DNA from: Hyphomicrobium sp. NDB2Meth4
Lineage (GTDB): Bacteria > Pseudomonadota > Alphaproteobacteria > Rhizobiales > Hyphomicrobiaceae
DNA length: 64,000 nt
Direction: 5' to 3'
NCBI RefSeq assembly: GCF_900117445.1
Contig: NZ_FPEJ01000013.1
Location: 496,001-560,000, forward strand
Shown here: positions 1-7,676 of the stretch, piece after piece
Position numbering within the stretch: position 1 is the stretch's first letter
How the letters are laid out: each line of letters starts with the position of its first letter
Translations under genes and position numbers: made by a program
Notes under the pieces: model-generated
Seen by the model: only the letters and a program-made list of their open reading frames with translations
Told to the model about the DNA's origin: nothing
The model's database searches: none

Positions 1-285
1 CCGGTTGCGACCGGACTTCGAGACCAGCGTCCACGCTTGATCCTCACGGGGGCGCAGATTGAAGGTGAGCGGGATGGTGGTGCTGGTCGGCCGTTGAATG
101 TACCTGCGGAAATCCAGACTATGCTGGGAGTTGAATCGGCGCTGGTATCCCCGGCCAGAATCCTCATTGAGCACGTCCGCAAAGCTCAGTGAGCAGAGGA
201 GGGACGCGGGCGCGTAGCCGAGCAAGACCGGACGGTTGGCCGATTGACCAAGAAAACAATCAAGTGTGACGATTTTGGAGGCCAT
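1..285 (-). CDS. DGQHR/DndB-like domain protein (N-terminal 95 residues; cut by window edge)
   Basis: An ATG at 285 opens a leftward frame that stays open for 95 codons to the window edge. After about 35 residues comes a stretch with R-R-F-N-S-Q-H-S, D-F-R-R-Y-I-Q and T-T-I-P-L-T-F-N-L-R. This resembles the core of DGQHR-domain proteins, a family that includes DndB, the regulator of DNA phosphorothioation. It lies on the same strand as the four-gene operon ending at 411, after a 125-bp gap containing a nested palindrome. Reading the gene on this strand rather than the opposite one rests on this family-like motif. The assignment is from memory of the family; the C-terminal part, including any DGQHR signature itself, is outside the window. 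Confidence 0.6.
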   Translation of the reverse strand, partial: MASKIVTLDCFLGQSANRPVLLGYAPASLLCSLSFADVLNEDSGRGYQRRFNSQHSLDFRRYIQRPTSTTIPLTFNLRPREDQAWTLVSKSGRNR

Positions 286-295
286 TAGAGCTCCG

Positions 296-343
296 AATCT
301 GCAGCTGCCCACTGCATATTGCAGTGAAGGCTGGCTGCAGATT
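296..343. promoter_or_regulatory. Nested inverted repeat ahead of the DGQHR-like gene
   Basis: Outer arms AATCTGCAGC (296-305) and GCTGCAGATT (334-343) are perfect 10-bp complements. Inside them CACTGCA (310-316) and TGCAGTG (320-326) form a second perfect pair around TAT. The block begins 11 bp upstream of the ATG at 285. No T-tract follows in the leftward direction, so an intrinsic terminator is unlikely. An operator, a cruciform binding site or an mRNA leader hairpin are the options. Confidence 0.55.
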
Positions 344-410
344 AGGCAAGCTCAAGCACGATGTCGATCGATTTTTTGGAGAGGAGAGGAACTGGGGACA
401 CAGGGGGTGG

Positions 411-1445
411 TCAGTCGAGCTTGGCCTTTATTTTCTCAAGCTGTTCCCGGAACTTGCCTGCCCGTCGCTCGATATCCTTCAGCTCGTAGAGCATACGGTC
501 TCGGATCGGCTTTTCCGCATCCTGGATGTCGTCCTTGGTATCGGCGCGTGCAAGCCACTCCCGAAATCGCTTCAGTTTGTTGAGAGCGTCGTTCTCGGCA
601 CCGGCGTTCTTGGCGCTCTCGTACGCTTCCTCAAGGGAGTACCGGCCGTCGATGAAGCGGGTCAGAACCTTTTTGGGCGCGGTACAGATTGCAGGGAGCT
701 TATCGCGAAGGTCCATCGCTGTCGGGATGGCCTTCGATTGTACCTGTTGAACGATAAGAGCGTCGAAGCCTGAGTGTTCTTCTCGCGCCTTTCTGATTTT
801 TTGCGATTTTAGATACTCATCGTAGTAGCTCCAACGGTCGCGGTCAGTCTCGCCGTGAAGGATCATAAACTCAAAGACATTGACGATGTGCCGTGCTTCT
901 TTGTCACTGATCCCGATCTCCTGAGCAACGGTTGAGAGCGGAATGGAATGTTGCTTGTGTCGGCGGAACAGAAAACCGGCCCGTTCATAGGGCAACCAGT
1001 CCTTCTTCCCCTTGATGTGGTACTCGCCAAGCAACGCGAAGACGAGTTTCTCATCGATGGTATCAGGGAGAACCGTGCAACGGATCTGCGCCCATTTAAC
1101 GGGATCTTTGGTTGCCAGATGGCGATAGGCTGCTAGCCTGCTGTTCCCTTCCAGGACAACAAAATCACCTGCGCGGACGATGATGGGATCGATGAGACCG
1201 CCATTTTCAGCAATACTGACGATCAGTTCCTTGACATGTTCGTGGTCTAGAAGCTTCTCGCATATTTCGTCTTGATCCGGTGTCCGGTCGTCCGAGCGCA
1301 CAAGTGAATAAATGCGCGGATTGTCAACGTAGAAGCGTAGCTTTTTGTGGTCGAGGTCGAGCGTCTGCGTAGGGAACGTTTGTCCGCGCAACGTAAGCGA
1401 CCCGACGAAAACGTTCGATCCTTGTATGGTCGCCATGATGGTCAC
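411..1445 (-). CDS. ParB-N-domain protein with C-terminal coiled coil (second of the operon)
   Basis: 344 aa. Around residues 30-130 there is a ParB/sulfiredoxin-like N-terminal domain: N-P-R-I after a hydrophobic strand, then G-G-L-I-D-P-I-I-V and V-L-E-G-N-S-R-L-A-A-Y-R, which occupies the place of the ParB G-E-R-R box. A possible helix-turn-helix (V-A-Q-E-I-G-I-S-D-K-E-A) lies near residue 180. The last 60 residues are highly charged and likely helical. The first codon is GTG and overlaps the TGA of the upstream helicase gene (GTGA), so it is translationally coupled; an ATG nine bases further in is the alternative. Some ParB-N proteins are CTPases or nucleases, but which activity applies here is not visible. 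It is the last gene of the coupled set, 125 bp before the DGQHR-like gene. Confidence 0.75.
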   Translation of the reverse strand: MTIMATIQGSNVFVGSLTLRGQTFPTQTLDLDHKKLRFYVDNPRIYSLVRSDDRTPDQDEICEKLLDHEHVKELIVSIAENGGLIDPIIVRAGDFVVLEGNSRLAAYRHLATKDPVKWAQIRCTVLPDTIDEKLVFALLGEYHIKGKKDWLPYERAGFLFRRHKQHSIPLSTVAQEIGISDKEARHIVNVFEFMILHGETDRDRWSYYDEYLKSQKIRKAREEHSGFDALIVQQVQSKAIPTAMDLRDKLPAICTAPKKVLTRFIDGRYSLEEAYESAKNAGAENDALNKLKRFREWLARADTKDDIQDAEKPIRDRMLYELKDIERRAGKFREQLEKIKAKLD

Positions 1446-2908
1446 TCTAGTCCTAGAACGTTGCGAACGATGCGGCCAAAGTCGTAGTTGGCAATGGCCT
1501 TATATTCATCCGGCGAGATGTCTGATTGAGCGAGCTGCGCAGCGAGCCGTTTTGCCATAAGGAGGGAGTCTACCCATTCGTCGACCGTGCCCGTCGCGAT
1601 TAGATTCCAAATGTAGCAAGTGCTTTTCTGCGAAATGCGATGGATGCGGTCCTGCGCCTGCAGATAGTCGTCGAGACTGAAGGACCGATCATAAAAGACA
1701 GCATGACTGGCCATCGTAAGAGTCAGCCCCTCCTTCGCGGCACCGGGTGTCGCGACCAATACCCGAACGGAAGGATCGATCTTAAACGCGCGTATGGCAT
1801 CGTTTCTTTCGGCGATGGGACGCGAGCCATGAACGTAGACGCAGCCGAAACTTGAAAGTTGATCGGCTAGCCACTCCGCGTTGTCGATGAAGTTAGTCCA
1901 GACGATTATTTTCGTATTCTCAGCCACGGCTCGCCTTACGAGCTCGACCAAAGTAGGCAATTTACCGGGTGCAGAGCTGTATGAATGGTCAACCAGTCCT
2001 GGGTTCGAGGCAATCTGGACAAGGCGCAGGAGCCGTTTGAGAATATCTTCGGCGTCGTCATCGATAAGCACCCCATCGCGTACGATTTCGGCGCGCAACT
2101 CTTCTTGATAGCTATTATAAAGTTGCTGTTGATTGTCCTCCAGCTTGACAGGGATGTTCTCAATATTCTTTTGGGGCAGCTCAATTCCAGCCGTGTCCTT
2201 GGTTTCGCGGACTGTAAATGGTTGGATTTTGGCGAAAACGGCGGCTAGTGATCCCTCGAACTCAGCGCGGCGGGATTCATCCTCCCAAAGGTCGTTACGA
2301 AGATCGAGTTGCCGCTTAAAATCAGAGAAATCTTCTCCGAGCGACTTACCATGATCGAGAAAGTAGATTTGAGACCATAGGTCGTACGGCCGGTTCGCGA
2401 CCGGTGTGCCTGTCATGATCACGCGGCGGGCGAAACCAGAGGCGAGGCGGTGGAAGGATTTGGTGATATCCGCATCAGGATTCTTGATTTTATGGGATTC
2501 ATCCAAAATGACTCCTACTCGCCGCGTCCTGAGGAACAGTGCGAGCCGCTTCTCTTCGGTTTTGACGACTTCATAGTGGGCAAGCAAAAAGCGTGTCGGG
2601 CTGTTCAGTGCGAAAAAGTTCGACGCGTGGTTTTGATCCATTACCCGCGCAACGATATGGGTGTGCGCGCGGATTTCCTCGGACCAGTTGTCGATCAGCC
2701 CCCTTTTGGTGATGATCATCACAGTATCGACTTGATTTGTGGCGAGCCATTCCAAGCCGAGGTCGATACCGATCTTGGTTTTTCCGAGGCCCTGTTCGTG
2801 AAAGAGCGCCGCGTAGGGCAGCGACTTAACCGCCTCGACGGCCTGAACCTGATACGCGAAGGCCGCATGTTTGGCATCAAGCCGGATGTCGGGGCGAGGT
2901 CGAAGCAC
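1442..2908 (-). CDS. SNF2/DEAD-type ATP-dependent helicase or translocase
   Basis: 488 aa from a GTG at 2908. I prefer this start over the in-frame codon at 3010, which would overlap the upstream gene by about 97 bp, because the GTG follows that gene's stop by 5 bp and has a GAGG box 9 bp upstream. Walker A G-L-G-K-T is at about residues 40-44 and the DExH box D-E-S-H at about 136-139. T-G-T-P-V-A-N-R follows, and a C-terminal helicase lobe carries the motif-VI-like D-R-I-H-R-I-S-Q. The length fits a minimal two-lobe SNF2 core without accessory domains. Such motors move along or remodel double-stranded DNA and are common partners of nucleases in defence systems. Its 3' end overlaps the next ParB-like gene by 4 bp. 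Confidence 0.85.
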   Translation of the reverse strand: MLRPRPDIRLDAKHAAFAYQVQAVEAVKSLPYAALFHEQGLGKTKIGIDLGLEWLATNQVDTVMIITKRGLIDNWSEEIRAHTHIVARVMDQNHASNFFALNSPTRFLLAHYEVVKTEEKRLALFLRTRRVGVILDESHKIKNPDADITKSFHRLASGFARRVIMTGTPVANRPYDLWSQIYFLDHGKSLGEDFSDFKRQLDLRNDLWEDESRRAEFEGSLAAVFAKIQPFTVRETKDTAGIELPQKNIENIPVKLEDNQQQLYNSYQEELRAEIVRDGVLIDDDAEDILKRLLRLVQIASNPGLVDHSYSSAPGKLPTLVELVRRAVAENTKIIVWTNFIDNAEWLADQLSSFGCVYVHGSRPIAERNDAIRAFKIDPSVRVLVATPGAAKEGLTLTMASHAVFYDRSFSLDDYLQAQDRIHRISQKSTCYIWNLIATGTVDEWVDSLLMAKRLAAQLAQSDISPDEYKAIANYDFGRIVRNVLGLE

Positions 2909-2913
2909 GGATG

Positions 2914-3324
2914 TTAGCCTCGCGGAATGTCGGTAATGAAATGAAATTGGATTTCGTAGCGAGGCACGTACTGAAGGCTTCGAATGATGCCTTGAGCGCG
3001 CGGCAGGCAAATCCAGGGCACCGCAAGGTAGAATTGAGAGGAAGGGCGTAGGCTCAGATGCTCAAGAAAGGCCGCGATCTGCCTCGCAGACCGATCGCTT
3101 TCCAAATCCTCTGGGGTCTTCGCCTCGCCGAGCACATGGAAAGTTTCCGGTAGGTCCGATGCAAACACGTCTGGAGTGTAGCCGCCAATCTTTGGCGGTC
3201 GATCAGCGCCGTACGAATGGTGATCTGCCAGCATTAGAAAACTACCCACCGTCTTGTGCCGGGCACCGATGACATCGATGAGGCGTTCGACCAGCGAAAC
3301 GTGCTGGAAGGACTCGCCGGACAT
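2914..3324 (-). CDS. Predicted small PD-(D/E)XK nuclease
   Basis: 136 aa. Residues 50-70 carry P-D (51-52) followed 15 residues later by G-E-A-K-T with E67-x-K69, bracketed by hydrophobic strands. A glutamine at 82 in the following helix fits the usual PD-(D/E)XK arrangement. That pattern is seen directly; the nuclease assignment is inference from it. The ATG overlaps the stop codon of the upstream ParB-like gene (TGATG), and 5 bp after its own stop the helicase GTG begins, so it is made together with the motor protein. No other domain is present, so target choice would have to come from its partners. An inactive structural homologue is the alternative. Confidence 0.6.
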   Translation of the reverse strand: MSGESFQHVSLVERLIDVIGARHKTVGSFLMLADHHSYGADRPPKIGGYTPDVFASDLPETFHVLGEAKTPEDLESDRSARQIAAFLEHLSLRPSSQFYLAVPWICLPRAQGIIRSLQYVPRYEIQFHFITDIPRG

Positions 3325-4340
3325 CAGTCACCCTTGTTGAGTTCAGAGATGAGGCGCTTCAGCTCCTCGTGAGCGTCCGTCACGTATCGGACCGTATCGT
3401 CATTCGGACTCTCGCGCAGCCGGACAAGTTCCTGGAACGGAAGCGCGCCGACCTTCTCCGCGAGGGCGCGGGCAAGCTGTGCAATGGTCGCGTTTTTTAT
3501 TCCCGCCGAAAGCTCCGGCTTCTCGAGAACGTCCTGGGCGGCCTTGATGTCCTTTTTGATAAAGACGTCGCGCGCTTTTTTATCTGCAAGCACGCGAGGC
3601 AGAACACGAACCGAGGCTAGACCCTTGAACTTCCCGGCCTTCATCCATTGCCCGAAGTCCTTAAGGGAGAATCCGGCCCGCAGGATGCCATCCTTGACCG
3701 GTTGTGCTTGAAGCTCTACAAAACCTGAATACCGTTCGGTATCATAGTATTCGCCTGGCTCGAACAGCGGGCGAAAGTACGTCTCCATGTCCGCGTAAGC
3801 CTGGATTGCCTTGGTGACATCCCGGCGACTTCCGCCGCAGAGAGCGACGACGCGATCTAGCGGCATCTTCTCCTTATGACAGAGCTCCCAGAGATACTTT
3901 GCCTTGGAGTAGGCATCCCATTGCCTGGGGCCTACGAGATGCGCTTGCAATCGAATCGCATCGACATCGACAGCCGATAGCTGTTCGTGCACGAGGGCCG
4001 GGATCGCAGTCCAGTGCCCCGGCACCTTTTCCGCTACGAAAGACCGGTAGAGGTAGAGGCGGGTGTTGCCTTCGATGCAGAGATAGCGCCCATCAGCCTC
4101 CTTACGCACGATGATGGGCTGCATGATGCCGCCATTCGCCAGTATAGAATTCTTGAGCTTCTCCGCTGTCGTGCCGCCTTCTTGGTCGTCCTGCGACCCC
4201 GACGTGACGTCGAGCGCGAGCGCGATCTGCTCGTAAGTTGGCTCTCCCTCGTAAATCTCTAGGTAGCGGCGTATTCGAGGATTTGTCCTGTCCAGCTCGA
4301 CCTGATCGATTGGCAAGAGAGCAAACTTCCCCGCGTCCAT
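3324..4340 (-). CDS. ParB-N-domain protein (first gene of the operon)
   Basis: 338 aa. Residues 8-100 resemble the ParB N-terminal/sulfiredoxin fold: L-P-I-D-Q-V, N-P-R-I, then L-K-N-S-I-L-A-N-G-G-I-M-Q-P-I-I-V and I-E-G-N-T-R-L-Y-L-Y-R. A helix-turn-helix-like stretch (L-D-R-V-V-A-L-C-G-G-S-R-R-D-V) sits at about residues 160-175. It is clearly different from the other ParB-like protein at 411-1445; the two share only the domain pattern. The ATG has an upstream GGGAGGA. It opens a leftward operon of nuclease, helicase and second ParB-like protein joined by overlaps of 1 and 4 bp and one 5-bp gap. Its role, such as sensing, CTP-dependent sliding or DNA nicking, cannot be told from sequence. 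Confidence 0.75.
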   Translation of the reverse strand: MDAGKFALLPIDQVELDRTNPRIRRYLEIYEGEPTYEQIALALDVTSGSQDDQEGGTTAEKLKNSILANGGIMQPIIVRKEADGRYLCIEGNTRLYLYRSFVAEKVPGHWTAIPALVHEQLSAVDVDAIRLQAHLVGPRQWDAYSKAKYLWELCHKEKMPLDRVVALCGGSRRDVTKAIQAYADMETYFRPLFEPGEYYDTERYSGFVELQAQPVKDGILRAGFSLKDFGQWMKAGKFKGLASVRVLPRVLADKKARDVFIKKDIKAAQDVLEKPELSAGIKNATIAQLARALAEKVGALPFQELVRLRESPNDDTVRYVTDAHEELKRLISELNKGD

Positions 4341-4703
4341 TCATTCCTCCCGGCAATAATTGCAGAACACACCTGCTTCCGGTCATGTCTCTGCAGAAAA
4401 TTTTAGAAGCATCGTGGAATCGAACGGAGCGCGAGCACCGTCATCGCTACAGAATCGGAGTTTTGTAGGCTACGAGCAGTACGTGAGACCTGCAAGCAAC
4501 GGTTGCCAGTCGGCCGCTTGTTTCCCAGGTTGATATACGAACTACCCGCGCCTTCGGCCGGGGGGATGGAACGGGGGCGCGCAGCGGGCCCCCTTCCCGA
4601 GGCGGGTGAAACCCGCCGAGACCAGATGTGCTGTCATACAGCACACATCTGGCGGAACACCATAACTGACGAATTCAGTTCCGGTCATCGTTGCCGGAGC
4701 AGG
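4341..4703. other. Intergenic stretch with two hairpins
   Basis: No convincing gene. GGCGGGT (4601-4607) pairs with ACCCGCC (4611-4617). An imperfect inverted repeat at 4622-4652 has CCAGATGTGCTGT facing ACAGCACACATCTGG, with a two-base insertion. Neither is followed by a clear T-run. The stretch lies between the start of the leftward ParB/nuclease/helicase operon and the end of the leftward resolvase pair, so it must hold the operon promoter and probably a transcript end. I could not define a promoter. Confidence 0.4.
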
Positions 4704-5039
4704 TTATTCGATCCCCTGTCTCAGATCGGTTGCCGCTCGTTTCCATGCCGCTGTGATCTTGTGCAGCACCAGGGCTTCGACTTTGTCCAGATTTGCGGGT
4801 GAGCACGCCATCTGCATGACACTGTGGATCAGCCTGACATAGGCTTCGATGCAGGCGGTGAGCGCATCGGCGGCTTCGGTTTTGCGCTTTTGTTCTTCCG
4901 CGATCCATTCGGCGTGCCACGGCGTGATGATCGTGAGGAGGCGTCCCGCGGAGGCAACGCGCGGGTCCTTGTCGATCAGCATGTCGGCGATGACGCGGAG
5001 CGCGCGCATACGCGCCTCCTCTTCGGATTTTTTGGACAT
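4704..5039 (-). CDS. Hypothetical protein downstream of resolvase
   Basis: 111 aa, not recognised. It is mostly helical in character, charged at the N-terminus (M-S-K-K-S-E-E-E-A-R), with no signal peptide or membrane segment. It starts 19 bp after the resolvase stop on the same strand, with GGGGGGAA just before its ATG, so the two form a short operon. An accessory role in recombination or control of the resolvase is possible from position only. Confidence 0.6.
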   Translation of the reverse strand: MSKKSEEEARMRALRVIADMLIDKDPRVASAGRLLTIITPWHAEWIAEEQKRKTEAADALTACIEAYVRLIHSVMQMACSPANLDKVEALVLHKITAAWKRAATDLRQGIE

Positions 5040-5058
5040 TGCGAATTCCCCCCAAGCT

Positions 5059-5670
5059 TCAGTGATGCAGCGCGAGCCCGGCCCACTTGAAGCCGCGCGT
5101 GAGCGTGGCGTGCGAGACTTCCAGCCGCTCTGCCACTTCGCCTATTGTGATGCCGACCTGCGTGACGTGGCGGTGGCCTTCGAGGATATCCTCGATACCC
5201 AAACGGCGCGGCCTTCCTAGCGTTGCGCCGCGCGCTTTGGCGGCGGCTAGTCCTAGCACCGTGTTCTCGCGGATCACGTCCCGCTGGAATTCGGCGAAGG
5301 CGGCGAAGAGGTGATAGACGAGCTTCCCTCCGGGCGTTGTCGTGTTGATGCCTTCGGCCAGCGAGCAGAAATGGATGCCCTCGTTCCCGAGCCGCACCAG
5401 CAGATCGGAGAGGTGCTGGACGGAGCGGCCCAGCCGGTCGAGCTTCAGGACCACCAGCGCATCGCCGCGCGTCAAGGTCCCCAAGGCTTTATCGAGGCCG
5501 GGGCGGCTCGCCTTGCCGCCCGAGATTCCGTGATCCTTGAAGATCTCATCGCACTGCGCGGCTTTGAGCGCATCGAGCTGCATGCGCAGCTTTTGGTCCG
5601 TGGTGGAAACCCGCGCATATCCGATGCGCTTGCCCGTCACCTCGATGCTTGGGAAAAAGAGGGCCGTCAT
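5059..5670 (-). CDS. Serine recombinase (resolvase/invertase family)
   Basis: 203 aa, the usual size of a small resolvase/invertase. The N-terminal catalytic domain begins R-I-G-Y-A-R-V-S-T with the nucleophilic serine at residue 22. The L-D-R-L-G-R-S motif sits at about residues 75-82, and the E-F-Q-R-D-V-I-R-E-N helix at about 130. The C-terminus has G-R-P-R followed by a Hin-like helix-turn-helix. The ATG at 5670 has GAGGTGACGTC directly upstream. Such enzymes resolve cointegrates or invert segments at short crossover sites; a matching palindrome lies 45 bp upstream of the gene. It probably belongs to the element's maintenance functions. Confidence 0.92.
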   Translation of the reverse strand: MTALFFPSIEVTGKRIGYARVSTTDQKLRMQLDALKAAQCDEIFKDHGISGGKASRPGLDKALGTLTRGDALVVLKLDRLGRSVQHLSDLLVRLGNEGIHFCSLAEGINTTTPGGKLVYHLFAAFAEFQRDVIRENTVLGLAAAKARGATLGRPRRLGIEDILEGHRHVTQVGITIGEVAERLEVSHATLTRGFKWAGLALHH

Positions 5671-5714
5671 GACGTCACCTCGTCAAAATCGATCCTTTTT
5701 GCCGAGGTGTGTGA

Positions 5715-5732
5715 CGCGCTAGTGCTAGCGCG
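5715..5732. promoter_or_regulatory. Palindrome upstream of resolvase (possible res/operator site)
   Basis: CGCGCTAG (5715-5722) and CTAGCGCG (5725-5732) form a perfect 8-2-8 inverted repeat. A related GTGCTAG half-site recurs about 60 bp further, inside CGTGCTAGTGT. Resolvase recognition sites commonly lie just upstream of the recombinase gene. The assignment is inference. Confidence 0.4.
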
Positions 5733-5817
5733 GTAATTTGGCGGAGTGCCGCCATTCTTCAAGTCGTCTCGTATCATTTTCGTGCTAGTGTTCCCTCCTG
5801 ATCAATAACGATCGTTT

Positions 5818-6165
5818 ATGTTGAGCAGGAAAGCACTGGCCGTTGCAAGCCTGAGTACCATCGTATGCAGCGTTGCTGCGGGCGCAGGCGCGGAAGACGC
5901 CTTCAAGAGTTCGAAGTTCCTCACCTATCCGGCAGATGCGCAGACGAGCTACATCAGCTCGTCGGTCATGATGGCGGGGACAATCGCATCGAAAAATGCC
6001 TTGAGCCAGTCACGCTGTATTGATGACTGGGCCGTCAAGAACGGAGCATCAGGCTTTCAGCCCATTGTCGAGGCGATGCGGAAGTTTCCCGACTACCACC
6101 CGACCGCAGTGATCTTTGCCGTGCTTCAGAAAGCGTGTGGTTCCTTCGAGTATGCGCGGAAGTAA
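5818..6165 (+). CDS. Secreted hypothetical protein
   Basis: 115 aa. The N-terminus reads as a signal peptide (basic M-L-S-R-K, then a hydrophobic run ending A-G-A-G-A-E-D near residue 26). The mature part has two cysteines (in S-R-C-I-D-D-W and K-A-C-G) that could form a disulfide. The layout, with a helical segment, a central Cys and a Y-H-P...K-A-C end, is faintly like the small periplasmic Rap1a/Tai immunity family, but I cannot confirm it. It runs divergently from the resolvase and ends one base before the stop of the leftward gene at 6166. Confidence 0.6.
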   Translation: MLSRKALAVASLSTIVCSVAAGAGAEDAFKSSKFLTYPADAQTSYISSSVMMAGTIASKNALSQSRCIDDWAVKNGASGFQPIVEAMRKFPDYHPTAVIFAVLQKACGSFEYARK

Positions 6166-6936
6166 CTAGCCAAGATCCGGGACGGGCAACGACGATGTAG
6201 CGACGGGTTCAATCGCGGCTCTCATCGAAACGGGTGGCGCTATCTCGAAGCGTTTCAGACCGTTTCGCATATCTGTCTGGGCGGAATGAAGCTCGTGCTC
6301 GGTAAGGGGATTGTCCCGGTCCATCATCCGGTCGCGGATGCGCCCGAGAGTATCGACGCGAAAGCCTTGAAGCCCTTCAAGGCGAGTGAGTCTGTCTTTG
6401 GCAGACTCACTGTCTTCTAAAAACTGCTCGTAAGCAGGCTCATCGCCGCGCCATTCGATTCCAGCAGCGGCCTCGTCGCCGACGCGCTCGCGGCGCTCGT
6501 TCCAAACTTCCCCCCGTGCATCGCGGAAGACCCGTGTACCGTCAGGCAGCTTGGCGGCCTTGTCCAAAGTCCGTTGAAGCTGGGCTTGCGCCGCCTCGAG
6601 GTCAGCCTGCGCTTTCGCGATGGCGCGATCGGTTGCGTCTTCCGCATCGCCTAATTCGTCCAAGGTTTGGGTATAGGCCCGCGCATAAGCGGGGTTGGAA
6701 GCCAGCAGCATCTGGAGGCGGGAGAGGTTTTCGGTCTTGCGGGCGTCACCGCTGGAGCGGCCATGACGGCGCTCGTCCCGGTGATCCTCGCCCAGGAACC
6801 GCGCCATCTTGCCGTTGGGGAGCCCGGCCATCTCAGCCTTGAGATCAGCGTCGTCTTCCCGGCGCTTGAGCTCAACCTCCGCCAGCCTGAAAACGTCCCG
6901 CAAATCGCTATCGTCGTATGCCAATCCCACCCACAC
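6166..6936 (-). CDS. Hypothetical coiled-coil protein
   Basis: About 256 aa, not recognised. Residues 85-140 are rich in A, E, Q and K with heptad character and likely form a coiled coil. A segment with D-G-T-R-V-F-R-D-A-R-G-E-V-W-N near residue 155 looks like a short beta element. No signal or membrane segment is present. The first codon would be GTG at 6936, with in-frame GTG/TTG alternatives within 20 bp; no clear ribosome site decides between them. The 240 bp to its right is AT-rich and holds its promoter and that of the rightward gene at 7175. Confidence 0.6.
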   Translation of the reverse strand: MWVGLAYDDSDLRDVFRLAEVELKRREDDADLKAEMAGLPNGKMARFLGEDHRDERRHGRSSGDARKTENLSRLQMLLASNPAYARAYTQTLDELGDAEDATDRAIAKAQADLEAAQAQLQRTLDKAAKLPDGTRVFRDARGEVWNERRERVGDEAAAGIEWRGDEPAYEQFLEDSESAKDRLTRLEGLQGFRVDTLGRIRDRMMDRDNPLTEHELHSAQTDMRNGLKRFEIAPPVSMRAAIEPVATSSLPVPDLG

Positions 6937-7174
6937 CCGTTTTTATGGATATTGTACCGTATACGCATGATTGAAGTCAAAATCTGGCGTGTTTGCCGAG
7001 CTTCTCGAACTTTTTTCAAATTTTTTTGCCCATATATTTCCGTTGGTTACGCATGAAATTCGTTCCTCCCCGCCGCAAGTTGTGAACTTTTCGGAAGCCC
7101 GTGGCCATCCTCTTCAGTGCACCAGATGGCACGTCGCGCCACCGCCCTTCTGGTGATCCTGTTTAGGAGGATCA

Positions 7175-7600
7175 ATGAAAGAAGATCGGCCGCCCCTTCA
7201 CCTCATCGTCCCCGCAACGTCTCGTGAAATCAAAGCAGCCGACCGGGTCATCCGCGTCGCCAGTGACACAGAACTTCGCCGCCGTTCGCATTTCCAGCGG
7301 CTGGCCATCGCGACCGCGGCCCTTGAAGTCTCGCGGCGCGGGCTAATTCAGTTGATGGCCGATACCCTCTACGAATTCCAAGGGAGCATCCTCCATCCCA
7401 ACGGTGCGCCCTACGAAGTGCCGGACATCGACGATGCCTTCGGCAATGATGGCAGCTTCCGCTGGGTCACCGATTTCATCCGCTTCGCAGAGGAGCCGCC
7501 CCGGCAGCTCCCGCAAGCGCGGATCATTGAGCGCCTGCGCCTGATCGATCTCTACTTCCGCATCAAGCACCCCGAGCGGGCGCGGCTGATCGCGGAGTAA
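7175..7600 (+). CDS. Hypothetical protein, paralogue of 11325-11759
   Basis: 141 aa. From residue 25 on it aligns throughout with the protein at 11325: V-A-S-D, R-R-S-H-F-Q-R-L-A, a middle A-D-T-x-Y-x-F, F-x-N-D-G-S-F-R-W and R-L-R-L-I-D-L-x-F-R-I. The family is unknown to me. The S-H-F-Q-R-L...L-x-x-S-R-R block could be a small helix-turn-helix, suggesting a regulator, but that is a guess. A good ribosome site (TTAGGAGG) precedes the ATG. A duplicated, conserved gene in one element suggests a maintained function. Confidence 0.75.
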   Translation: MKEDRPPLHLIVPATSREIKAADRVIRVASDTELRRRSHFQRLAIATAALEVSRRGLIQLMADTLYEFQGSILHPNGAPYEVPDIDDAFGNDGSFRWVTDFIRFAEEPPRQLPQARIIERLRLIDLYFRIKHPERARLIAE

Positions 7601-7676
7601 TCCTCGCTACCAAAGCGCCCGGCTCCCGCAAGGGCTGGACGCTGTCTGCTACACGAGGAAAAAGGAGCGAACCGAT

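Noticed and set aside
266-773. Plus-strand open frames at the left end
   Set aside because: They overlap the minus-strand ParB-like gene and the palindrome; no ribosome site or domain character.
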